6,316 nucleotides of DNA from Bacteroidales bacterium UBA3389 (lineage in GTDB: Bacteria; Bacteroidota; Bacteroidia; Bacteroidales; P3): the NCBI GenBank assembly GCA_002358835.1, contig DEPP01000112.1, positions 1 to 6,316 on the forward strand. Reading direction: 5' to 3'. Below are positions 1 to 4,588 of this stretch, piece after piece; within the stretch, counting starts at the first letter, position 1; the number at the start of each line of letters is the position of its first letter. The notes under the pieces were generated by a model that did not search any database, was not told the origin of the DNA, and saw nothing but the letters and a program-made list of their open reading frames with translations. A program made the position numbers and the translations under genes.

Positions 1-573
1 AAGACAGCCCGAGCGATCTATCTTATATTTTGAATAAATAGTGTTTCCGCCAACCGACCACTTGTTATCTATAGGCGAATAGTGGTAATCGTATCCCAAT
101 TCTTCAATCATACGACGATGAAATGCGTGTTGCCCTTTTTTAGCCGAAGAATACTCTTGAAGACATACTATATCGGGATTTTCATTCTTGATTACATTGA
201 AAATAGAATCGCAATTGCGTTGTCTCAATTCTGAAGTCTGTTGAGTCTCGTGAGAAAAATAACCGACGTTATAAGTCATCACTTTAATCTTTTCGGTTTC
301 GTTTTCTGCCGTTCTTTCTCCTGAAAAACCGACAAGGCGAGGTATGTATCCGAAACCTATGAAGATTGTTGCCAAAGGTATAATGATAAACTTCCATTTC
401 CAAAATGCCCAAAGGATACAAAACAAGAGATTTATCAAAAGAGCAAATGGATAAAGGTAGTTAAAAAGCGATAGAAAGGAAAATGATTCCGGGCGGATGT
501 ATGAGCCTGCGTACGTTCCCAAAATAATGAGAACGAAGATCATATTTACAATATATAATATGCGTTTAATCAT
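1..573 (-). CDS. Endonuclease/exonuclease/phosphatase family protein with N-terminal membrane segments (partial, 3' end outside window)
   Basis: Reading leftward from the ATG at 573-571 gives 191 uninterrupted codons to the window edge, so the C-terminal part is missing. Hydrophobic stretches at about residues 4-26, 38-58 and 61-77 predict three N-terminal membrane segments. The start of an EEP (DNase I-like) catalytic domain follows: MTYNV at 99-103, with the conserved Asn at 102; NPDIVCLQE at 132-140, with Glu140 as the expected metal ligand; and GNTIYSKYKI at 176-185, matching the usual G-x-x-I-x-S-(R/K)-x-P/K-I block. The catalytic His and Asp motifs would lie beyond the edge. EEP members cleave nucleic-acid or phosphoester bonds; the substrate here is unknown. 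The membrane anchor suggests that the domain sits at or outside the inner membrane. The start codon overlaps the stop of the upstream lipoprotein gene (ATGA), which indicates translational coupling in one operon. This gene was identified by reading the minus strand directly. Confidence 0.85.
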   Translation of the reverse strand, partial: MIKRILYIVNMIFVLIILGTYAGSYIRPESFSFLSLFNYLYPFALLINLLFCILWAFWKWKFIIIPLATIFIGFGYIPRLVGFSGERTAENETEKIKVMTYNVGYFSHETQQTSELRQRNCDSIFNVIKNENPDIVCLQEYSSAKKGQHAFHRRMIEELGYDYHYSPIDNKWSVGGNTIYSKYKIDRSGCL

Positions 574-1022
574 ATAGAGTCTTTGATTTGTGTTTTATCG
601 GTTGCTTCCGGCTTTTCAGTTTTTTGATTAGCGTTTTCATCGGGCGTAATATCGGCAGATGAATTATCAAAAACGTCAATCAACCATTTCTCGTTTGATT
701 TGCTTAATTTCCAAACGCATTCTGTTTTATTTCCGAACTGATCGGTTGCAACAACTGTAACAATTGCTTTTGTACCTTTTATTTCTACCGATTTACTTTC
801 CCATTCCTTGTAAATCACAATGTCGTCTCCGAATGTCTTTACAAAGTCTAACCATTTTGTCATTTGAGGAGAACAAATAGAATTCAAAGATTTGAAATCC
901 CTTTTGTTTATGTTTTCGTAAAAGGAATCAAGAGTTGTGTCGATGGCTTTTCTATCGCTGTCAGTCTTTGTGCAAGAGACTGTGACGAAAATAAAAACCA
1001 ACATTATAATTGCTTTTCTCAT
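570..1022 (-). CDS. Putative lipoprotein with NTF2-like/DUF4878-like domain
   Basis: This is a 150-residue protein. The N-terminus (MRKAIIMLVF... to VTVSC) is a short positively charged, hydrophobic signal with a lipobox-like TVSC, placing the lipidated Cys at 17; it is probably a membrane-anchored lipoprotein. Residues about 24-60 look helical and contain FYENINKRDFKSLNSICSP, followed by beta-rich stretches. These end in CVWKLSKSNEKWLIDVFD (102-119), the W-x-L-x-x-x-x-x-K-W-L-I-D pattern common in NTF2-like and DUF4878 accumulation domains, which often bind small ligands. Residues 120-150 are a hydrophilic, probably disordered tail. The family assignment is inferred from pattern rather than from diagnostic residues, and no catalytic residues are evident. 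The gene is first in a minus-strand pair with the membrane EEP protein, overlapping it by 4 bases. The Met at 1022 is preferred because it starts the signal peptide and lies about 30 bases downstream of a TAnnTTTG box. Confidence 0.8.
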   Translation of the reverse strand: MRKAIIMLVFIFVTVSCTKTDSDRKAIDTTLDSFYENINKRDFKSLNSICSPQMTKWLDFVKTFGDDIVIYKEWESKSVEIKGTKAIVTVVATDQFGNKTECVWKLSKSNEKWLIDVFDNSSADITPDENANQKTEKPEATDKTQIKDSI

Positions 1023-1052
1023 AAATCAAAAACGCTACTTAATTGTTTCGAA

Positions 1053-1084
1053 TTGCAAATTTATGCAATATTGTTGTAAATTTG
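1053..1084 (+). promoter_or_regulatory. Predicted promoter for the yggS-like gene
   Basis: TAAATTTG at 1077-1084 matches the Bacteroidota -7 consensus TAnnTTTG exactly. A TTG at 1053-1055 lies 21 bases upstream, within the range reported for the -33 TTTG element. Transcription would start near 1091, leaving a leader of about 87 bases before the ATG at 1178. The -33 trinucleotide lies beside and partly within the opposing -7 box, so the two divergent promoters share sequence. Confidence 0.55.
1056..1063 (-). promoter_or_regulatory. Predicted -7 box for the lipoprotein/EEP operon
   Basis: The minus strand reads TAAATTTG here, an exact match to the Bacteroidota -7 consensus TAnnTTTG, followed by the usual C-A. 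Transcription would start near 1050 and give a leader of roughly 30 bases before the ATG at 1022. I see no clear TTTG at the expected -33 position on this strand (about 1083-1090), so the upstream element is weak. The box faces away from the plus-strand box at 1077-1084, and the two promoters overlap. Confidence 0.55.
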
Positions 1085-1116
1085 CAGTTTGAAAAACGAA
1101 AAAATAAGCTTTCGAA

Positions 1117-1152
1117 TTGGCAAAAGGAGATAGTGTTTGTTTATTTTGCCAA
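1117..1152 (+). repeat. 9-bp perfect inverted repeat in the yggS leader
   Basis: TTGGCAAAA at 1117-1125 is the exact reverse complement of TTTTGCCAA at 1144-1152, with 18 bases between them. It lies in the predicted 5' leader 25 bases before the YggS-like start. It could be a leader hairpin or an operator for a dimeric regulator. Another reading is a second weak promoter: TTG at 1117 and TTATTTTG at 1141-1148 are spaced 21 bases apart, but the second position of the -7 box is off consensus. The symmetry is certain; the function is not known. Confidence 0.4.
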
Positions 1153-1177
1153 AACAAAGCGATAAATAAGTTTAATT

Positions 1178-1858
1178 ATGTCGATAGCTGAAAATATAAA
1201 ACATTATCAGTCGCAAATGCCTGCTCAAACCGAACTGATAGCTGTTTCAAAGACTAAACCGATTGAGGATTTGCAACAAGCCTATGACGCAGGACAGAGA
1301 CTCTTTGGAGAGAACAAAGCGTTGGAAATGAGAGATAAGTATGAAGCCTTGCCGAAAGATATTCTTTGGCACTTCATTGGTCATCTTCAAACAAATAAAG
1401 TGAAATACATAGTGCCGTTTGTAGCTATGATTCACTCGGTTGACAGCCTTAAACTATTGTGTGAAATCAATAAAGAGGCTAAAAAATGCGGCAGAGTTGT
1501 GGATTGTCTTTTGCAAGTCGATATTGCTCACGAGGAAACAAAGTTCGGAATGGACGATGAGCAGATTGAGCAGTTGTTGATTTCAGAAACATTCAAAGAA
1601 CTCGAAAACGTAAGAATTTGCGGTTTGATGGGAATCGGTTCGATTACCGATGATATGAACCAAACGCAGAAAGAGTTCCATCATCTTCAAGAATTATTCG
1701 GACGAATCAAAGAAAGATTTTTCCAAAACAAAGATTCATTCAAGCACCTTTCGATGGGAATGTCGCACGATTATGAAGTGGCAATTTCAGAAGGCAGTAC
1801 ACTTGTGAGAATCGGTAGTTCGATATTTGGTTTAAGAGATTATAGTTCAAAGAATTAA
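1178..1858 (+). CDS. yggS: YggS family pyridoxal phosphate homeostasis protein (PLPBP/PROSC family)
   Basis: This 226-residue protein is complete and of normal length for the family. It is a single TIM-barrel domain like the N-terminal domain of alanine racemase, but without racemase activity. The family binds pyridoxal 5'-phosphate and helps keep the cell's B6 vitamer and amino-/keto-acid pools balanced in the cytosol. Visible motifs, in order: AVSKTKP at 22-28, with Lys25 as the expected PLP Schiff-base lysine; FGEN at 43-46; WHFIGHLQTNK at 64-74 (usually WHFIGPLQSNK or similar); HSVDS at 86-90; KFGM at 122-125; GLMGIG at 149-154; SMGMS at 192-196; and VRIGSSIFG at 210-218, the phosphate-binding end. 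No key residue is missing. The first ATG fits the family N-terminus; its leader has no good Shine-Dalgarno, as is usual in this phylum. The gene appears monocistronic, transcribed divergently from the lipoprotein operon. The symbol is used in its family sense. Confidence 0.95.
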   Translation: MSIAENIKHYQSQMPAQTELIAVSKTKPIEDLQQAYDAGQRLFGENKALEMRDKYEALPKDILWHFIGHLQTNKVKYIVPFVAMIHSVDSLKLLCEINKEAKKCGRVVDCLLQVDIAHEETKFGMDDEQIEQLLISETFKELENVRICGLMGIGSITDDMNQTQKEFHHLQELFGRIKERFFQNKDSFKHLSMGMSHDYEVAISEGSTLVRIGSSIFGLRDYSSKN

Positions 1859-1881
1859 TAAAAGATGTTGTTTTTTTGAAC
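1845..1881 (+). other. Hairpin spanning the yggS stop codon (possible weak 3' end signal)
   Basis: GTTCAAAGAA at 1845-1854 can pair with TTTTTTTGAAC at 1872-1881 as 10 base pairs, including one G-U. The core GTTCAAA/TTTGAAC is a perfect 7-bp inverted repeat. The T-run (1871-1877) is inside the 3' arm rather than after the stem, so this is not a textbook intrinsic terminator. It could protect the transcript 3' end or simply be chance in AT-rich DNA. No better terminator is visible before the next promoter. Confidence 0.3.
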
Positions 1882-1913
1882 AGTAGAATAACAGCATTTA
1901 GGAAATAAATTCG

Positions 1914-1921
1914 TACTTTTG
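1914..1921 (+). promoter_or_regulatory. Predicted -7 box for the PUR-like gene
   Basis: TACTTTTG matches TAnnTTTG exactly and is followed by CAGGC, as is the alaS promoter box at 5949-5956. Transcription would begin near 1928, leaving about 25 bases of leader before the ATG at 1953. No convincing TTTG lies 17-23 bases upstream, so the -33 element is weak or absent. This promoter could also supply parA if the terminator at 2309-2336 leaks. Confidence 0.55.
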
Positions 1922-1952
1922 CAGGCGGATAAAAGTTAACACTTAGTCAAAA

Positions 1953-2282
1953 ATGGAAGAGAGAGAAAGAGAAGAAGTATTTTCAAAAGCAGTAAAAGCA
2001 GGAAAAAGAACATATTTTTTCGATGTAAAGGAAACAAAACAGGGTGAGCGTTATATAACCATAACCGAAAGTAAGAGAAAGTTCGATAACGGCGATGGAA
2101 CATTCAGCTATGAGAAACATAAAATTTTTCTTTACAAAGAAGATTACTCAAAGTTCAAAAACGCTCTTGAAGGCGTGATAAATTTTGTTGAAACTGGCGA
2201 GATGCCTGTTTTTGAAGACGAAGAAATCAGCAGAATTGAAGAAAGCTTCGACAAAGAGATTGAAGAAATCAGATTTGAATAA
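1953..2282 (+). CDS. DUF3276 / PUR-like single-stranded nucleic-acid-binding protein
   Basis: This is a 109-residue cytosolic protein. The block AGKRTYFFDVKETKQGERYITITESKRKFD (about 16-45), followed by KHKIFLYKEDYSKFKNALEGVINFV (55-79), is the strand-strand-strand-helix pattern of a PUR repeat. It closely resembles the DUF3276 proteins of Bacteroidetes as I remember them. Relatives of eukaryotic Pur-alpha, such as the spirochaete regulator BpuR, bind single-stranded or duplex DNA and RNA and act as post-transcriptional or transcriptional regulators; that role is inferred here. Aromatic and basic residues on the strands (Y21, F22, K26, R33, Y34, K41, R42) fit nucleic-acid binding. Residues 80-109 are strongly acidic, with 13 Asp/Glu in 30, and probably form a helix. 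The charged N-terminus MEEREREE precedes EVFSKAV, the usual family start. The gene has its own promoter box and terminator and lies 76 bases upstream of parA. Confidence 0.88.
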   Translation: MEEREREEVFSKAVKAGKRTYFFDVKETKQGERYITITESKRKFDNGDGTFSYEKHKIFLYKEDYSKFKNALEGVINFVETGEMPVFEDEEISRIEESFDKEIEEIRFE

Positions 2283-2308
2283 GATATAAAATTGCGAAAG
2301 CAAGAAAG

Positions 2309-2336
2309 AAGCTGCTTCCAATGGGCAGCTTTTTTT
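2309..2336 (+). terminator. Intrinsic terminator after the PUR-like gene
   Basis: AAGCTGC at 2309-2315 pairs perfectly with GCAGCTT at 2325-2331 across a 9-base loop, and a run of seven Ts covers 2330-2336. This is a classic Rho-independent terminator 27 bases after the stop codon at 2280-2282. It separates the PUR-like gene from parA. The T-run runs straight into GCA, giving TTTTTTTGCA, which resembles an imperfect -7 box (lacking the A at position 2), so the same bases might also help drive parA. Confidence 0.8.
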
Positions 2337-2347
2337 GCAAAACACTA

Positions 2348-2353
2348 AGAGGG
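2348..2353 (+). promoter_or_regulatory. Purine-rich ribosome binding site for parA
   Basis: AGAGGG lies 5 bases upstream of the parA ATG at 2359. It is the most Shine-Dalgarno-like sequence seen in front of any gene start in this window, where most starts have plain A/T-rich leaders, and it supports this start codon. Confidence 0.45.
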
Positions 2354-2358
2354 TATAA

Positions 2359-3135
2359 ATGGGTAAGGTAATAGCTATTGCAAATCAAAAAGGTGGAGTA
2401 GGAAAAACGACAACGGCAATCAATCTCAGTGCTGCGCTTGCGGTAATGGAGAAAAAAACGTTGCTAATCGATGCAGATCCGCAGGCAAACGCCTCTTCGG
2501 GAGTCGGAATCGAACCTCAGAGCGTACACAATGGTATATATGAATGTCTGATAGGGGGAACGGCGGCCAAAGATGCTATTGTTGAAACGGAAACTCCTAA
2601 TTTGTATCTTTTGCCTGCAAGTATTGATCTTGTGGGTGCAGAGGTTGAACTTCCAAAACTTGAAGATAGAGAAGAGAGATTGAGACAAATGATTGCTCCA
2701 TTAAGAGAAGAGTTTGACTATATCATAATCGATTGTTCTCCATCTTTGGGTTTGGTTACCATAAACGCCTTTACTGCAGCCGATAGCGTTATTATACCGG
2801 TTCAATGTCAGTATTTTGCATTGGAAGGCTTGGGAAAATTGCTCAATACCATAAGAATAGTTCAAAACAGGCTTAATCCGTCATTGGAAATAGAAGGAAT
2901 ACTGCTTACAATGTTTGATACTCGTTTGAGATTAAACAAACAAGTGGCAGAGGATGTGAGACATCACTTCAAACAAATCGTGTTCGATACGATTATATAC
3001 AACAATGTGAAACTTGCGGAGGCACCAAGCCACGGCTTAAGTGTGATTATGTACGATGCAAGTAGCACAGGAGCTGTCAATTATATGAATTTGGCGGCAG
3101 AAATCATTGAAAAACACACATCAAAAGAAGAATAA
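2359..3135 (+). CDS. parA: ParA/Soj chromosome-partitioning ATPase
   Basis: This 258-residue protein is complete and close to the roughly 250-residue length of chromosomal Soj/ParA. It is a P-loop ATPase whose ATP-bound dimer coats the nucleoid; ParB-parS complexes stimulate ATP hydrolysis and move along the gradient, segregating replication origins. Visible motifs are the deviant Walker A KGGVGKTT at 11-18, with signature Lys11 and catalytic Lys16; the Walker A' stretch LLIDADPQANAS at 35-46, with Asp38 and Asp40; Walker B YIIIDCSPSLG at 121-131; LTMFDTR at 183-189; and NNVKLAEAPSHG at 215-226. There is no N-terminal DNA-binding extension of the kind found in type Ia plasmid ParA, which supports a chromosomal type. 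Arg189 is retained; the family's usual R-N-V-R near the C-terminal DNA-binding surface is N-N-V-K here. It is the first gene of a tight run, with parB 7 bases downstream. Confidence 0.96.
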   Translation: MGKVIAIANQKGGVGKTTTAINLSAALAVMEKKTLLIDADPQANASSGVGIEPQSVHNGIYECLIGGTAAKDAIVETETPNLYLLPASIDLVGAEVELPKLEDREERLRQMIAPLREEFDYIIIDCSPSLGLVTINAFTAADSVIIPVQCQYFALEGLGKLLNTIRIVQNRLNPSLEIEGILLTMFDTRLRLNKQVAEDVRHHFKQIVFDTIIYNNVKLAEAPSHGLSVIMYDASSTGAVNYMNLAAEIIEKHTSKEE

Positions 3136-3142
3136 TTTAAGC

Positions 3143-4021
3143 ATGGCAGCAAAAAAAACATCGGCATTGGGAAAAGGATTGGAGGCATTGTTAGGAAATA
3201 CGGTTGTAAACAGAAACGATGCGGAGGTAACAAGCCTTACGGCAGAGCTTAGCTACATTGCTTTGAATAAAATAGACCCTAATCCCGATCAACCGAGAAA
3301 AGAATTTGATCAAGCAACGCTTGACGAACTTGCACAATCGATAAAAGAAAACGGAATCATTGTTCCGCTGACCGTAATTAAAGAAAACGGTCGATATATC
3401 TTGATTGCAGGAGAAAGAAGATACAGAGCTGCCAAATCGCTTGGCTTAAAAGAAGTACCTGCTTATATAAAGGTTGCTACCAAAAAGGAAGTTATGGAAA
3501 TGGCATTGGTAGAGAATATTCAAAGAGAAGATTTGAATGCCATCGAAATAGCGTTGTCGTTGAAGGGATTGATAGAAGAATGTAACCTTACTCAAGAACA
3601 AATGAGCGAACGAATAGGAAAAAATCGTTCAACCATAACAAATTACCTCAGGTTGTTGAAACTGCCTGCAGAAATTCAGCTTGCACTTAGAAATAATCAA
3701 ATATCGATGGGACACGCACGCACCCTTGTCAATATGGAATCGGAAAGCGAGCAAATCGATATATTGAAACGCATTATCGAAAAGGAATTGTCAGTAAGGC
3801 AGGTTGAAGAATTGGTTAAGCAGTCTAAAGAAAAACAGCAACCGAAAGCCAAACAAAAGAAACAACTTCCTGAATACCATAGTTCGAAAAAAGAATCACT
3901 TTCTTCACGTTTGGAAACATCAATCGAAATCACACGTTCGCAAAGAGGAAAAGGCAAGATAACCATATCGTTCAAGAATGACAAAGATTTTGAACGAATA
4001 ATGTCTTTGCTCGAAAGATAA
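3143..4021 (+). CDS. parB: ParB/Spo0J chromosome-partitioning protein
   Basis: This 292-residue protein binds parS sites, loads as a CTP-dependent clamp and stimulates ParA. The N-terminus MAAKKTSALGKGLEALLG (1-18) carries the L-G-(K/R)-G-L-x-A-L-(L/I) peptide that contacts ParA. The ParB/Srx CTPase domain runs from about 36 to 135, with NPDQPRKEFD (47-56), GERRYRAA (90-97) and ENIQREDLN (124-132). The helix-turn-helix lies around 149-173 (LTQEQMSERIGKNRSTITNYLRLLKL), followed by ISMGHARTLV (187-196). A Lys/Gln-rich linker (about 224-250) leads to the C-terminal dimerisation segment (about 255-292). The open frame extends upstream to an ATG at 3107, but 3143 is preferred: the family N-terminal motif starts there, it leaves a 7-base gap after parA, and the extra 12 residues would be read over the end of parA. 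The DUF5683 gene follows after 6 bases. Confidence 0.95.
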   Translation: MAAKKTSALGKGLEALLGNTVVNRNDAEVTSLTAELSYIALNKIDPNPDQPRKEFDQATLDELAQSIKENGIIVPLTVIKENGRYILIAGERRYRAAKSLGLKEVPAYIKVATKKEVMEMALVENIQREDLNAIEIALSLKGLIEECNLTQEQMSERIGKNRSTITNYLRLLKLPAEIQLALRNNQISMGHARTLVNMESESEQIDILKRIIEKELSVRQVEELVKQSKEKQQPKAKQKKQLPEYHSSKKESLSSRLETSIEITRSQRGKGKITISFKNDKDFERIMSLLER

Positions 4022-4027
4022 ATCGAA

Positions 4028-4576
4028 ATGATGAATGCACGCAGATTCATCGTATTTCTTTTGTTTGTCTTGCTGATAGGTCAAGACGTAAGTGCACAAC
4101 AAAAAAGCGAATCAATAAAGGCGCATTCGCCCAAGCGTGCAACAATATATTCCGCCATTCTACCCGGAATGGGACAGGTTTATAACAAACAAATATGGAA
4201 GGTTCCAATAATCTACGCACTTGGAGCAACGACTGTTTACGTTGCAATCGATAATTACAAAAATTCAGTAAAGTTTAAGGATGAGTATTTCAATCGTCTG
4301 AACGGCAATACTTCGGAATTGCTTGCCGATTATCAGACTTACAGCGACGAAAGCATCTTATCCTTGCATCAAGCCTACAATAAAAATTTTCAATTGGGAA
4401 TAATCATAACCGGAGCCGTGTATCTGCTCAATATTGTCGATGCAATGGTTTACGGACACTTGTTCGACTTCGAGATAAACGAAGATTTGGGAGCAAGTAT
4501 CAGACCTTTTGCCACTCCGAGCTTTGGTTGCTTTTCACCAAGTATAGGAATGAGTTTATCAATCAGAATGAAATAA
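4028..4576 (+). CDS. DUF5683 family membrane/envelope protein
   Basis: This 182-residue protein has an N-terminal signal sequence: Arg5-Arg6, a hydrophobic core at about 7-18, and VSA|Q with likely cleavage after Ala23. The DUF5683 signature follows: RATIYSAILPGMGQVYNKQIWKVPIIYALG at about 37-66, including LPGMGQ-x-YN. The motif runs into a hydrophobic segment at about 57-73. A second one is at about 122-141 (QLGIIITGAVYLLNIVDAMV), with a soluble stretch between. The C-terminus (SIRPFATPSFGCFSPSIGMSLSIRMK) looks like beta-strands. The molecular function of the family is unknown. Its position directly after parAB is, as I recall, common in Bacteroidetes, where cell-wall and (p)ppGpp genes often follow; here hutI follows instead. 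ATG 4028 and the adjacent ATG 4031 are both possible starts. It is probably translated from the parAB transcript, with gaps of 6 bases upstream and 12 downstream. Confidence 0.88.
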   Translation: MMNARRFIVFLLFVLLIGQDVSAQQKSESIKAHSPKRATIYSAILPGMGQVYNKQIWKVPIIYALGATTVYVAIDNYKNSVKFKDEYFNRLNGNTSELLADYQTYSDESILSLHQAYNKNFQLGIIITGAVYLLNIVDAMVYGHLFDFEINEDLGASIRPFATPSFGCFSPSIGMSLSIRMK

Positions 4577-4588
4577 AAACAAAATAAA

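Noticed and set aside
864..1079. 71-codon plus-strand frame
   Set aside because: It is antisense to the lipoprotein gene and runs through the divergent promoter region; its Cys-rich translation has no family resemblance.
3107..3142. Longer parB reading frame starting at ATG 3107
   Set aside because: It overlaps the end of parA, and the conserved ParB N-terminal motif starts with the Met at 3143, after a normal 7-base gap.
3900..3920. parS-like stretch with TTCACGT followed by GGAAACA inside parB
   Set aside because: The two halves are separated by extra bases, there is no CACGTG core, and it lies in conserved coding sequence; the match is too degenerate.
2359..4021. Plasmid or integrative-element partition locus
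   Set aside because: ParA lacks the N-terminal DNA-binding extension of type Ia plasmid ParA, ParB is of chromosomal Spo0J type, and the neighbours are housekeeping genes with no integrase, relaxase or replication gene.
3697..4050. 117-codon open frame on the minus strand
   Set aside because: It is antisense to the ParB C-terminus and the start of the DUF5683 gene; its composition looks like a shadow frame.
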